In this document: piece by piece, positions 54,858 through 64,000 of the stretch
Numbering within the stretch: the first letter of the stretch is position 1
How the letters are laid out: every line of letters starts with the position of its first letter
NCBI GenBank assembly: GCA_963840725.1
Contig: CAWIZY010000035.1
Location: forward strand, 12,906-76,905
Direction: 5' to 3'
Length of the DNA: 64,000 nt
Origin: CAVWDU01 sp963840725
GTDB lineage: Bacteria; Pseudomonadota; Gammaproteobacteria; Pseudomonadales; Halieaceae
Made by a program: the position numbers and the translations under genes
Notes under the pieces: model-generated
What the model was told of the DNA's origin: nothing
Database searches by the model: none
What the model saw: only the letters and a program-made list of their open reading frames with translations

Positions 54858-55988
54858 TCAGGCATTGGCCCAGGCAATACCGCGACAGAATTGGCACAGT
54901 TTATCAAGCTTTACACTTACACGCAGTCCGACTCCCCAGGTGTATATTTTGAAGTCGGCCTCAGCCATCTTACCTGCCCCTGTCACTTTGAGATTTGCCA
55001 ACATCACAGCGTGCCTAGTGTGTTGTCCACCCAATGTAACATTGCCCCGGACACTGTTTTGGGCCGCAGAAGGCCCTTTGCGCGGGTCAATTTGTCCCTG
55101 TGCAGTGGCATTGTCAAAAATCGTATTATCACGCATGGCCTGGATAAACGGCCCGTTTACCAGCAATACCATGATTGACTTGTTCTCTGCCTCTTTCAGC
55201 CACTGCACTTTTTGCTCAGTGAATTGCCACTCATTTTTTCCCGTCGCCGACCTGACCTCGGCGCCCGTGTAATATTGCTCGAGCAGCATCTTTAACTGAG
55301 GGTCTGTTAACCCAAGATCCCAGTTCCAACGGCCTCTGGCGTACCAACCGGCTTTTTCGTTGAATGCAATTACCAGACTGCCGATCGTCAGGTAATCCAC
55401 CGCGGTGACTTCCCTGGAATTCCACTCCTTCGGCCCACTGGCGATGCATTTCACAGGTTTGTTACGAAAAGTCCCTGTCTTTCGGTCCATGAGCCCCAGC
55501 GCATAGTCCACGTATTCCCGGGGATTCGACCTGGCGAAAGCAGTGAGGACAGAATCGAAACAACACCACAGGCTGTTCCCCTGCGAAATGAGCTTTGGCT
55601 CCCTCACCCTGAGTGCAAGATCAAAAAAATACCGCGAGGATGTCACCGCCCCCGCTGGTGTGGTGACCTGCGCGACCTTGGTGTCGCCGATCATTTCCTT
55701 GATTGCGTCGAGTGCCTCCAGCCTGGACTGGGTTTTCCCCTCAGTCTTGCTCGGGTCGTCCTTGGCGATACAGTCGCGGTAGACAGATAAAAACTCGAGC
55801 AGTTGCTCTTTTTTCTCATCGCCGACGCGCCCATCAATCAAGGCCTGTGAGTTGGTGGCACCCAGTTCCCAGGAAAAACCGCCAGAAACCTCCTTTCTCT
55901 TCTCGCCAAACAGGTAATTGAGTGCCCCCTTATAGTCTTTGCTGGCGTGGCGTTTCTTCATTTCTGCAGTGAGTTCTGCCAATTCCAT
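54858..55988 (-). CDS. Uncharacterised protein with possible papain-like cysteine protease core
   Basis: 376 residues, no signal peptide. I do not recognise a named family. The central and C-terminal parts show the spacing of papain-fold peptidases of the C39_2/C70 type: Gln136 in ISQGNSLWCCFDSVLTAF, cysteines 142-143, then VLLVNGPFIQ at about 274-283, His326 in GGQHTRHAVMLANL and YTWG at 349-352 in place of the NSWG-like motif. This assignment is inference. The ~125-residue N-terminal part is charged and helical (LTAEMKKRHASKDYKGALNY). The gene stands alone between two non-coding stretches and is lower in GC, consistent with acquisition by transfer. Confidence 0.6.
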   Translation of the reverse strand: MELAELTAEMKKRHASKDYKGALNYLFGEKRKEVSGGFSWELGATNSQALIDGRVGDEKKEQLLEFLSVYRDCIAKDDPSKTEGKTQSRLEALDAIKEMIGDTKVAQVTTPAGAVTSSRYFFDLALRVREPKLISQGNSLWCCFDSVLTAFARSNPREYVDYALGLMDRKTGTFRNKPVKCIASGPKEWNSREVTAVDYLTIGSLVIAFNEKAGWYARGRWNWDLGLTDPQLKMLLEQYYTGAEVRSATGKNEWQFTEQKVQWLKEAENKSIMVLLVNGPFIQAMRDNTIFDNATAQGQIDPRKGPSAAQNSVRGNVTLGGQHTRHAVMLANLKVTGAGKMAEADFKIYTWGVGLRVSVKLDKLCQFCRGIAWANA

Positions 55989-56584
55989 GCGAGGTAAGCC
56001 CTAAAAAAACCGATGCCTTTGACCGTAGTACATATTGTCATATTGTAAAGCTTGCCGCCGCTGCGGTGGTTCCGTCAGGATCATTGCCAATACGTCGGAC
56101 CGGTGCATTGTGAGCCAGGACGTCATACTCGATAAACTGGGGTGAGCCCACCATCAGCGCGATTAATACGCGACTGAGAGCACCCACCCTTATCCAACCA
56201 AACCAGCCAATCCCTTGGCCCCCGCGAGGCTGGCGGCCATGCTGAATTGGCCATTCGTCATCCGAGGATAGTCAGGGGTGCCCAACTGGCGCAGCGCACA
56301 GATATCTCTCGGTGAGACCCCCTGCTTCCCCGGCTCAACCGTGAAAACACGACGGTCTGTCCGTAACCTGTGCCGCTTCCGACAAGCGAGCAATCGGTAG
56401 TTGGCGAGTGTCCTGTTAATTCTCTGTTATAACCGTGCTATTGCGCCGGATTCTAAACCGCGACGGCACGCAGCCACCCGGCCTGCGCGGTTTTTTGGAC
56501 AGCGGTAGTTAGTGCGCGCTCAAGATTAGGCTATGCTGAATGAGCGCCGCTGTTGTAATAGCGGAATACCAGGATGGAGACCAC
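55989..56584. other. Intergenic region of about 600 bp with a weak terminator-like signal
   Basis: No supported gene. A reverse frame at 56190-56393 (ends GQFSMAASLAGAKGLAGLVG) is open but unrecognised. At 56458-56496, ccgcg and cgcgg flank a GC-rich loop and are followed by six T, which could act as a rightward terminator or leader attenuator ahead of the amidase. The loop is long, so the call is weak. Confidence 0.35.
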
Positions 56585-58117
56585 GTGAAACGACGGAATT
56601 TTTTGGTGGGTTGCGCAAGCCTTGGGGGCCTTTTGGCCTTGCCCTCGCTCGCGATGGCAAAGTCTTTCGCCGCCAGCCTGCCCGCGCAGATTGTTGATCT
56701 CGATGCCAGTGAGCTCTCTTTGGCGATCAGAATGAAACTGATGAGCAGCGCCGAAGTGATGTCGGCCTACCTGGCACATATCCACCGCTACAACCCGACC
56801 TATAATGCGTTGGTCGCACTGGTTGAGGATGATCGCTTGATGGACCAGGCGAGGGCCGCTGATCAGGAGCTGGCCGGTGGCATCTATCGTGGCTGGATGC
56901 ACGGCATGCCCCATGCGATCAAGGACCTCGAGTCCGTTGCCGGGCTGCCCGTATCCTACGGTTCGCCACTATTCAGGGACAATATCGCCGAAACAGATGA
57001 TCCTCTGCCCGCAACTATTCGCCAGGCCGGGGCCATCTTTATCGGTAAGACCAATACCCCGGAATTCGGGCTCGGCTCACAGTCCTACAACCCCGTATAT
57101 GGCGTAACCGGCAGTGCCTGGAATCCCGAGCTGACCGCTGGAGGCTCCAGCGGCGGCGCTGCGGCGGCAATCGGCACCCACATGGTGCCGGTGGCGGACG
57201 GCAGCGACATGATGGGGTCGCTGCGCAATCCAGGTGCGTTCAACAATGTGATTGGCTTCAGGCCCAGTGCCGGCCTCATGGACCTCGGTGATCCGTTTAC
57301 CCGCCCGCTGGCGACAACGGGGCCCATGGGCCGGAACACTCGTGATACCGTTCGCCTCCTTCAGACTATTGTGCCTGAACTAGACAGCCAGGCTCCGTTG
57401 GCGCTGCGAGGAGCCTTGGCTACAAGCGGCGCCGATAAGACTATCAGCCTGTCGGGCTTGAAAATCGCCTGGCTTGGTGATTTTGATGGCTATCTTGCAA
57501 TGGAGCAGGGCGTGCTGCCACTTTGTGAGTCGGCACTGGCAACGGTCACCGGCGCTGGCGCGACCGTCGAGGCAGCCAGTCCGGGCTTCGATATGTCCGA
57601 ACTGTGGTCCTGCTGGCTTACGTTGCGCAATCTGTCCCGGGTCCGCATGCATGGCTGGTATGAAGACCCTGCAACCCGCGCGCAGCTGAAGCCTGAGCTG
57701 CAATGGGAGATACAACAGTCTTTCAACTTGTCGGCGGCGGACATACACGCGGCCAATGCAACGCGTGTGAACTGGTATAAAACAGTCAATCGACTGTTCG
57801 ATACACACGACTTTATCGCTCTGCCAACTGCCCAGGTCTTTCCCTTCAGTAAGTCGATTCACTGGCCGGATAGCGTCGCAGGCCGGGCAATGGATACCTA
57901 TCATCGTTGGATGGAAGTCGTCATCCCCGCCAGCCTCGCAGGCCTTCCGGTGGTCAACGTGCCGGTGGGTTTCGACCCTCAGGGGAGACCCATGGGCATG
58001 CAAATCATAGGTCGCTATGGTGCAGACTCACGCGTGCTGGCATTCGCCGCCGCCTACGAGGGGATAACCGATTTTCTTAGCCGTCGCCCGGGTCTAATAG
58101 ACAAGGCAACCGCCTGA
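56585..58117 (+). CDS. Tat-exported amidase-signature family protein
   Basis: 510 residues from the GTG at 56585, chosen because GATGGAG precedes it and it gives the twin-arginine-like signal KRRNFLVGCASLGG; the ATG at 56540 would add 15 residues. Catalytic Lys113 (HAIKDLE), cis-Ser in TAGGSSGGAA (about 188) and nucleophile Ser212 (GSDMMGSLRNPGAF) are intact. It would work in the periplasm. Its stop directly abuts madL, so it is co-transcribed with a malonate transporter; hydrolysis of malonamate or a related half-amide to malonate before uptake is a specific hypothesis. Confidence 0.88.
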   Translation: MKRRNFLVGCASLGGLLALPSLAMAKSFAASLPAQIVDLDASELSLAIRMKLMSSAEVMSAYLAHIHRYNPTYNALVALVEDDRLMDQARAADQELAGGIYRGWMHGMPHAIKDLESVAGLPVSYGSPLFRDNIAETDDPLPATIRQAGAIFIGKTNTPEFGLGSQSYNPVYGVTGSAWNPELTAGGSSGGAAAAIGTHMVPVADGSDMMGSLRNPGAFNNVIGFRPSAGLMDLGDPFTRPLATTGPMGRNTRDTVRLLQTIVPELDSQAPLALRGALATSGADKTISLSGLKIAWLGDFDGYLAMEQGVLPLCESALATVTGAGATVEAASPGFDMSELWSCWLTLRNLSRVRMHGWYEDPATRAQLKPELQWEIQQSFNLSAADIHAANATRVNWYKTVNRLFDTHDFIALPTAQVFPFSKSIHWPDSVAGRAMDTYHRWMEVVIPASLAGLPVVNVPVGFDPQGRPMGMQIIGRYGADSRVLAFAAAYEGITDFLSRRPGLIDKATA

Positions 58118-58537
58118 ATGGTGATTTACGGGGTCGCGCTGTTAGCGTTCTGCATGTTGTGCGGCATGGTCGCCGGAGAACTGCTGGGCGTCTGGATGGG
58201 TGTTCAGGCAAATGTCGGCGGTGTGGGGATAGCCATGCTGCTGCTTATTTTGCTGGCTAACCTGTCCTCCGAGAAAATGCGCTTGAAACCGCTCACAGAG
58301 TCGGGCATTCACTTCTGGAGTGCTATTTACATCCCCATTGTTGTCGCTATGGCGGCGAAACAGAATGTTCTGGCTGCGGTGTCCAATGGATGGCTCGCAG
58401 TTGTTGCCGGCGTAGCGGCGGTCATCGTCAGCTTTGCACTGGTGCCGCTGATCTCCCGTATCGGAGCAGGAACCGAGCCCGAACCCATAGGAAGCACGAC
58501 GCCCGGCAAGCAGAACGAGCCCGGCCGTGTTCGCTGA
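58118..58537 (+). CDS. madL: Malonate transporter subunit MadL
   Basis: 139 residues, four hydrophobic segments. AGELLGVWMGVQANVGGVGI and AIYIPIVVAMAAKQNVLAA match MadL, the small subunit of the Na+:malonate symporter. The ATG follows the amidase TGA with no gap. It overlaps madM by 11 nt. No malonate decarboxylase genes are present in this window. Confidence 0.9.
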   Translation: MVIYGVALLAFCMLCGMVAGELLGVWMGVQANVGGVGIAMLLLILLANLSSEKMRLKPLTESGIHFWSAIYIPIVVAMAAKQNVLAAVSNGWLAVVAGVAAVIVSFALVPLISRIGAGTEPEPIGSTTPGKQNEPGRVR

Positions 58538-59297
58538 AGCGCTCGAAACGGTTCTATCCAAGAACGCCCTCGTATTCGCATTTTTCTTCGTAGGCCTGCT
58601 GGTATGGGTGTCCTACTGGTTGTCCGACACACTCTCACGGGGCCACTTGCACGGTTCCGCCGTCGCCATAACGCTGGGGCTGGCACTTGCCTGGGTCGGT
58701 GGCGTCGTCACCGGAGGCACCAATGGCATCGCGGATTTTCCATTACTTGCCGGCGTGGGCGTTCTGGGCGGGGCTATGTTTCGGGATTTTGCGATTGTGG
58801 CCACCGCATTCGGTGCTGATCTGCAGGCCATAAAACGCGCCGGGCTCGCAGGGGGGCTTTCTATCGTGCTGGGCGTGATTGTTTCCTTTGCCGTTGGGGC
58901 CTGTGTCGCGCTGGCGTTTGGTTATCGGGACGCCGTGGCGATCAGCACCATTGGTGCTGGCGCCGCCACCTACATTGTAGGGCCGGTGACGGGCACCGCA
59001 CTGGGTGCCGACTCGGCGGTCATTGCGCTCAGCGTTGCTGCCGGCCTGGTCAAATCCGTACTGGTGATGATCGTAACCCCACTGGTAGCGCCGATGATAG
59101 GCCTGAACAATCCGCGATCCGCGATGGTCTATGGTGGGCTTATGGGCACGACCAGCGGCGTCGCGGGCGGACTGGCGGCGACAGATCCCGCACTCGTCCC
59201 CTATGGGGCGATGACCGCAACCTTCTATACCGGGGTTGGCTGCCTGCTGGCACCTTCCCTGTTGTTTCTGGTCGTACGCGCGCTGCTCGGTGGCTGA
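58527..59297 (+). CDS. madM: Malonate transporter subunit MadM
   Basis: 256 residues, highly hydrophobic. GGTNGIADFPLLAGVGVLGG, MFRDFAIVATAFGAD, GAGAATYIVGPVTGTALGAD and YGGLMGTTSGVAGGLAATDP are MadM landmarks. The GTG start overlaps the madL end by 11 nt, indicating coupling. Together MadLM import malonate with sodium. Confidence 0.93.
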   Translation: MFAEALETVLSKNALVFAFFFVGLLVWVSYWLSDTLSRGHLHGSAVAITLGLALAWVGGVVTGGTNGIADFPLLAGVGVLGGAMFRDFAIVATAFGADLQAIKRAGLAGGLSIVLGVIVSFAVGACVALAFGYRDAVAISTIGAGAATYIVGPVTGTALGADSAVIALSVAAGLVKSVLVMIVTPLVAPMIGLNNPRSAMVYGGLMGTTSGVAGGLAATDPALVPYGAMTATFYTGVGCLLAPSLLFLVVRALLGG

Positions 59298-59358
59298 CGG
59301 TGGTGTCACAACCGCATGGGTGAACACTCGTCGAGCGAGTCCGAACACCGGTATCGGC

Positions 59359-59487
59359 TTATGCTTGACCGAACGTTAGCGCATCTCCAGCGAAGTAAGC
59401 TCGTTCAGCTTCAGTGCTTTGCCTGCCCAAAGCAGCATTTCGGTGCGGGAAGCGCCCGAATTCCACGATGATATCGCGGTGGATGTT
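59359..59487 (-). pseudogene. DUF924-family protein, C-terminal fragment
   Basis: The reverse frame ends with IHRDIIVEFGRFPHRNAALG and RQSTEAERAYFAGDALTF, the very conserved C-terminal motif of DUF924 proteins (normally about 180-200 residues). Only about 42 residues remain; upstream the frame continues without similarity. The rest of the gene has been lost. Confidence 0.75.
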
Positions 59488-60851
59488 CGCGCCCTTGGGA
59501 ACTACAGACGTAGCCGGCAGCGACTGGCACCGGGTGGAGGTCGATGAGTTTACCCCCGGAAGACCGGGGGAGATGAGAGACAGGCGACAGCGCTCAAAAG
59601 CGATAGCGTGCTTCGAGCCATGCGATGCGTGCCCTATGGGTGACAATGCGCGGAAGTCCCGGCCACCATATGATGCCGCTTCCACTGTAAACCGTCTTCG
59701 AAAAACGAAAATAGAATGGCTGGGCACCTCTGAATAATGGCAATCGCGCTCAGCGGAGCTCTGAAGCGTTCAGAGCAAGGCGCGTCGCGCAGGTAATGGC
59801 CGTAACCCTTGGCAAGCGGCGCAAACGGATGGCCGCCCCCTTGCTCTGGACGCTTCAGGGCCCGCCCTGCGGGGCTTTCCTTACGAAACCAGTCGCAGCT
59901 GCACCATACTGGTTAACAGTTTTATTACGCTCGCAACGCGCCTACGGCCATCAAAAGCATTGCTCTATCGATACGAATCAGGTCGCTGACTCTCTTCGCC
60001 GATCCCACGTATCCAAATCCACATCTACCCACTAATGGATGCGAATACGCATCGAATCTCGGCAACCAGGGTCAACCAAGGAACAGAAAATCGCAGGCTC
60101 TACGCCCCCCCAGCCTAAAGCCAGGCTATGCACATAGAACGTATGTAGACCTGGAGATGCTGAACTAAACGGCACACGCCGCTAATCTGACTCGAGAACC
60201 GGCCACGCGTCTGGACATACCCTAGATTCGGAACTATCCATGCGCAGTTGCCGTGTAAGGCCCAACAAAGCCGCTGGGCGAAAGATCATTAGAAGCCGAA
60301 AGAAGACAGAAGAATCACTAGCCATGGCGTTCAACGCATGCATATTTTGTTCTCAATATAAAAAGATCTCAAGTCTGAGCAGGCTCACCAATGGAGGCCG
60401 TTGCGCAGTATCAACATCGGTGAGAGTTGCGTGATCTTTATCGACAAACTCATTCTTTTCACTTACTTTATTTGTGGTTATATTGATATTCATCAATGCC
60501 ACCCCAACGGATAACTGATACGGTCAAAAACATGGGAGGTCTTCGGCGCGGAGCTGCTGCTGGGCCTCCAGGTACTGATCGTAACCGTGTTTAGTGGCTG
60601 CTCTGTCGGCACGCGTAATTGCTTCAGCTACGGGCATATATTGACTGAGGCAGCGCACCACCGATCAGCAAGGACATCACATAGCTAATCCAGGTTTTCG
60701 GCTTCAATGTGTTTTCCTGCAGTTCACACGCTGCAGGTCAGTTCGCTTGGTAAACGCGCGGCGAGGCTGCTCGGTGAAACTCGTCACCCCTGAAATTGGT
60801 CACTACTTCAGTGGCCAACTGAAGCTTATCGCAGTCTGAAGGAGGAGCAAC
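59488..60851. other. Gene-poor region of about 1.4 kb with debris
   Basis: No intact gene is supported. It contains a perfect 7-bp GC-rich stem-loop at 59553-59570, a partial copy of the 3836 repeat arm at 59722-59748, and a possible reverse-strand remnant near 60530-60740 reading WISYVMSLLIGGALPQS and, in a shifted frame, RADRAATKHGYDQYLEAQQQ. AGGAGGAG at about 60841-60848 is the ribosome site of the next gene. Confidence 0.5.
59722..59748. repeat. Partial second copy of the 3836-3852 repeat arm
   Basis: The sequence gcacctctgaataatggcaat matches 3835-3855 at 20 of 21 positions. The opposite arm is absent nearby. It fits the end of a relict transposable element or REP unit. Confidence 0.55.
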
Positions 60852-63639
60852 GTGAAACCATTGAACAGCCCACTACCGCGAGTCCCGCTCCAGCGCACCT
60901 TGACGAAACAGCGAGAGCGCACAGGCATCGTTTGCAGGCCCGGGGCAGGCGCCTTGCAACATCGTTTTAACTGCGACTTACTGTCACTGGCGCGAGTGCT
61001 GTCAGGTGCGTTTGCCTTATGTATGGCGTTTGGGTTTGCATCCAACGCCTGGACGCAATTCAGCCCCGAAAACGGCGTTTCAGTGCCGCCGGTCGGCACC
61101 TTTCCAGTATTCATCGTCTTCGCCAAGTCGATTTCTCCGGTTGTCCACAGGGTAAAAATACGGATGCCTCGGGATGGCCAGTGGGCGGCCACCTGCCGGA
61201 CTATGCCGATGAGTTCTTTGATTTCACTGACCCGGCAGGACCGCCAACGGGCATCATAACCGACTACTACTACCAGATGTCTTTTGGTCAGTTCGTTGTT
61301 GTCGGCGACTACTACGGACAGACCATTACCATGGTTCCGTCCGTCGACACAGACGGAACCTGTTCGATCGCCCTTCCACAAATATCGAGCATGTTATTAA
61401 TGAGCTAGATGCCCGTCATCCGCCACCGTCCGAAATTTGGACCGGCCCCGGCGGTACCCGGAAGGCGCTCGCAGAGTTTGACTCTTGGGAAAGCTCTGGT
61501 CGCTATGAGGTCAAGAACGCTGTGTCTGACGACCGGGTCGATATGGGTCTGGTGATTTGGCGCAACTACAATCAGGCCGACGCATTCCAGGACCATTGTC
61601 TCGACCCAAGCTTCGATCCACAAACCATGCCATGGGCCGCATGCCCGCCAGCGCACCGTACTAGAACCCTCAAGGAGACTATAAATTTTTCCGCTGGTTC
61701 CATCGTGACATGGGATACCGGACCCTCTTTAGGCCCAATGTCGGGATTCAACAACTTAGGACAGTTTACCGGTAACATCGTATCTGGAATTACCAAGATT
61801 CTGTTACACGAATTCAATCACGGACTGTTGGGTGGCAACAACTTCCACCTCGGCAGCGGCGTCGACGATCACAGCGTCCACGCTCGGCAAGGCGCACACG
61901 GGCTACTCGGCGAGGACGCTGCGGTGAACTATTCAGCAAGCGCATGGGATCGCAACCAACTCGGTTGGCTCCATCCGCAGAAAACAGAATCGATCAGCGC
62001 CTTAGACAATAATGCCGTCGAAGTACGAGCGACATCGACATCACGACACATCCTGAAGGAGTGACCTTCTGGCTCAGGGATTTCATTTCCTTTGGCGATT
62101 CGGTTCGCATCAAACTCCCACACATCGACTGGGTCACACTGAACGATGTCAAAAACCAGTACCTATGGCTTGAGAATCGCCAGTTACTCCGCCGTCGATT
62201 CGATAGCACTGATTTCGAGTTCAATCGTCTTTTCGATATCAATAAGCCCTTGCTCGACCGCGGCTGCTTTGGTAGCTGGACGCCCGGTCTGCATGCGGCT
62301 ATTCAGATAGGCAAGGACACCAAGGGCGTCGACGTAGATGGGAACGGAATCAATGTCAGTGACATCGCCGGCGATGGGGCCGCTCAACACCCTGCCGAAC
62401 TGGGAAGCTACCTGTTCTCCGCTGACGGCCGAGGGCAACTTTGACTTCTACCTATCGATTGGATCTGGTTGAGAACTCTGATCCCGATAACATATTGGCC
62501 TGTCAATGGGACAATGTAAGTGTTCCGATTGAGCGTGAACTCAGCATCCCCAATCCCTTTACCGGATACTCTGATGTGTTCATGGCCCTCGACTCCGGTG
62601 ATTTCCTGAGCACTCCGCGTCCAGACCCAACTCTAATACCCATCAGCAACGGGGAGTTGCACAGCGGTGAGCTTAAGATGGTCTTGACCGAGTTCTTCGA
62701 CGGCGAGGTTCACCGCACCCTGCCCTTCTGGGGAGACGAATACGATGCCTTCCGCTACGGGACATCGCGTGACAGACTCTCCATTGGTACCAATCCGGCG
62801 CCTGTAAGCATCTACACATACCGATCAAATAGTAACTTCGGAGCCCCCAACACCAGCTATGTTCCACCGCCAGCTGGTGATGCCCCTGCCCCGTTTGAGA
62901 ACCGCACTATTTGGCTCAACGGATTGTCCGTTAAAATCGTTGACCAGATGCTTCTTGATGGTGGTGCAGGGGGAGCTACGCATACGAAGATCGAAATACG
63001 CTGGGATAGACGCGTCGATGATGATATGCGCTGGACGGGCAACATCGTACTACGCAACGACGACGACGTGCTGACGCCGGACCCTCTCAACCGGCAGAAC
63101 AAGGTGATCTTGGGTCAAGGAACAACGTTATTCCTAGACCGGGATTGTGTCACCCACACAAGACGTGGCCAATGTCGACTTCGAGGACGTTGAGCTGCCA
63201 GTTGGCGTATCGGCCGTCTATCCTACCGGCCTTCCAGCGGCCGAGAATGGCCGGCTGTTCACGCAGCCGACCCGCCTTACGATTCGTTCTGGAACCAAGC
63301 TCCATCTAGAGCGAGATGCACAGATTCGAGTGATGAACGGTTCTGAGCTAATAGTTGAACCAGGTGCCGAGGTTCAGATGGAGCCTGGAGCGGATATCTT
63401 GGTCGCCCCTTCAGGTGGGCATGTCGATATCCCAGGGTGTCAGCCGTATGTTTGGCGACTTAAACCTCGATGACTGCGTTGATCTCGCTGACTTGCGACA
63501 GATTCTGGCCGAGATCAGGAATTCAGGGAGAGACGACCCCTTCCTCGACCTCAACGAGGATGGAGCCTTAAACATCGCCGATGCACGCAGATTGGTGACC
63601 TTTTTCAGCGAGCCGCGCGGCCGACCCTGCGGGCTTTGA
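60852..63639 (+). pseudogene. Secreted HExxH metallopeptidase with dockerin-like C-terminus, broken by about six frameshifts
   Basis: Successive frames encode one protein of about 930 residues: a signal-like N-terminus (LCMAFGFASNAWTQ), then FFDFTDPAGPPTGIITDYYY, a zinc site LLHEFNHGLLGG (HExxH, near 61810), WDRNQLGWLHP, a beta-rich middle (LTIRSGTKLHLERDAQIRVM) and a dockerin type I-like end with two EF-hand-like loops, GDLNLDDCVDLADLRQIL and LNEDGALNIADARRLV. The order resembles M6-like secreted peptidases. Frames change near 61120, 61360, 62025, 62440, 63140 and 63430, each by a single-base indel with sense resuming at once. The start is a GTG at 60852 after AGGAGGAG. Confidence 0.7.
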
Positions 63640-63821
63640 GGCAACGGTGTTTACCGGCTGTCAGAATACAGTCTGTCCCAACAATCGGCCGCGCAGACCG
63701 GCGCGGTCGATGAGCGCCGGCTCAATGGTGTAAGCCATCCATCACTCACATGTGTTTGCCAGGAGTAACGAAAAACTGAAGATATTCCAAGGTAGTGCCA
63801 TGAATATAAAAGGATATAGAC

Positions 63822-64000
63822 ATGAAATCTGCAGCTTTTCTCCCTACCCTTACGGTTTGTTTGACAGCCTTCAGTTGTTGGGGCACATCTGCTTCTTTTT
63901 TTGGCGACGAGGCCCTCTCTCCGACTGCCATTGAAGTTGTAACCACTGCCAATGACAGCGGTCCAGGTTCACTGCGTCAGGCAATTGTCGATGTGGATAG
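63822..64000 (+). CDS. Secreted protein with CSLREA/choice-of-anchor-type N-terminus, 5' part only
   Basis: The ATG at 63822 follows AAAAGGA. A signal peptide (SAAFLPTLTVCLTAFSCWGT) is followed by VTTANDSGPGSLRQAIVDVD, the motif that opens many large secreted right-handed beta-helix proteins. At least 59 codons are seen; the gene leaves the window at the right edge. It lies downstream of the broken dockerin-like peptidase and shares its exported, Asp/Gly-rich character. Confidence 0.75.
   Translation, partial: MKSAAFLPTLTVCLTAFSCWGTSASFFGDEALSPTAIEVVTTANDSGPGSLRQAIVDVD

Noticed and set aside
56190..56393. Reverse-strand frame of 67 codons in the intergenic region
   Set aside because: No ribosome site, no recognisable family, and an isolated position; kept only as a note in the intergenic entry.
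59414..59737. Plus-strand frame of 107 codons
   Set aside because: It is antisense to the DUF924 fragment and has no recognisable features.
1..64000. tRNA and rRNA genes
   Set aside because: I looked for tRNA-like TTC-loop sequences and conserved rRNA segments in the intergenic regions and saw none; a covariance-model search would be decisive.

Overview
The window reads as chromosomal DNA of a GC-rich (about 60% by eye) aerobic gammaproteobacterium, probably marine. The basis is family content and order: ccmAB next to ttcA, the divergent ybbA-ybbP / tesA arrangement, YgiQ, HrpB, a TonB-dependent receptor, a quinohemoprotein dehydrogenase, and many acyl-CoA and amidohydrolase genes. A Halieaceae/Cellvibrionales-type lineage is my guess and is not proven. 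I see no rRNA, tRNA, CRISPR array, prophage or replication origin.

Layout. 0-3.8 kb: housekeeping genes (ccmB partial, ccmA, ttcA, mdh, a TetR regulator). 4.0-8.6 kb: three consecutive amidohydrolase-superfamily exported proteins, two of which lack the usual HxH metal ligands, with a 17-bp tandem repeat between the second and third. 8.7-17.6 kb: a membrane-anchored coiled-coil protein with a C-terminal helix-hairpin-helix-like domain, a LysR remnant coupled to a TPR-sulfotransferase, a TonB receptor, a Tat-exported FAD oxidoreductase and a cupin. 17.6-22.3 kb: a methyltransferase-like gene, a frameshifted ABC permease with its ATPase, divergent tesA, and a PhzF remnant. 22.3-34.3 kb: YgiQ, HrpB, a HAD/acyltransferase fusion, a hairpin MITE-like element, a small secreted protein, NnrU, a second acyltransferase, two GSTs and a glutaredoxin-DinB fusion.

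34.3-49.4 kb is the most coherent accessory block. Two divergent gene sets share a control region that carries a near-consensus promoter, a candidate operator and a 7-bp tandem repeat. The leftward set is HyuA, HyuB (frameshifted), a carbamoyl/amide-cleaving isochorismatase-fold hydrolase, an alpha/beta-fold protein without its nucleophile, a CitE-type lyase, a MaoC hydratase and an acyl-CoA dehydrogenase. The rightward set is a GntR/UTRA regulator, an amidase, two CaiB CoA-transferases, a hydantoin-racemase homologue lacking both catalytic cysteines and two SnoaL-like proteins; a second isochorismatase-fold hydrolase lies beyond, on the opposite strand. The set looks like a pathway that opens a cyclic amide or ureide, removes nitrogen, and processes the acid as a CoA thioester through hydration and C-C cleavage. 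The substrate is not evident.

49.8-54.4 kb: a membrane protein, an alpha/beta hydrolase and a PQQ/heme dehydrogenase lipoprotein in series. 54.4-56.6 kb: an isolated gene for a possible papain-like cysteine protease, flanked by non-coding DNA. 56.6-59.3 kb: a Tat-exported amidase fused by context to the malonate transporter madLM. 59.3-60.8 kb: mostly non-coding with gene debris. 60.85-63.64 kb: a secreted HExxH metallopeptidase with a dockerin-like C-terminus, broken by about six frameshifts. The window ends inside the start of a secreted protein gene. Several frameshifts fall in short homopolymers, so sequencing error must be weighed against true gene decay.
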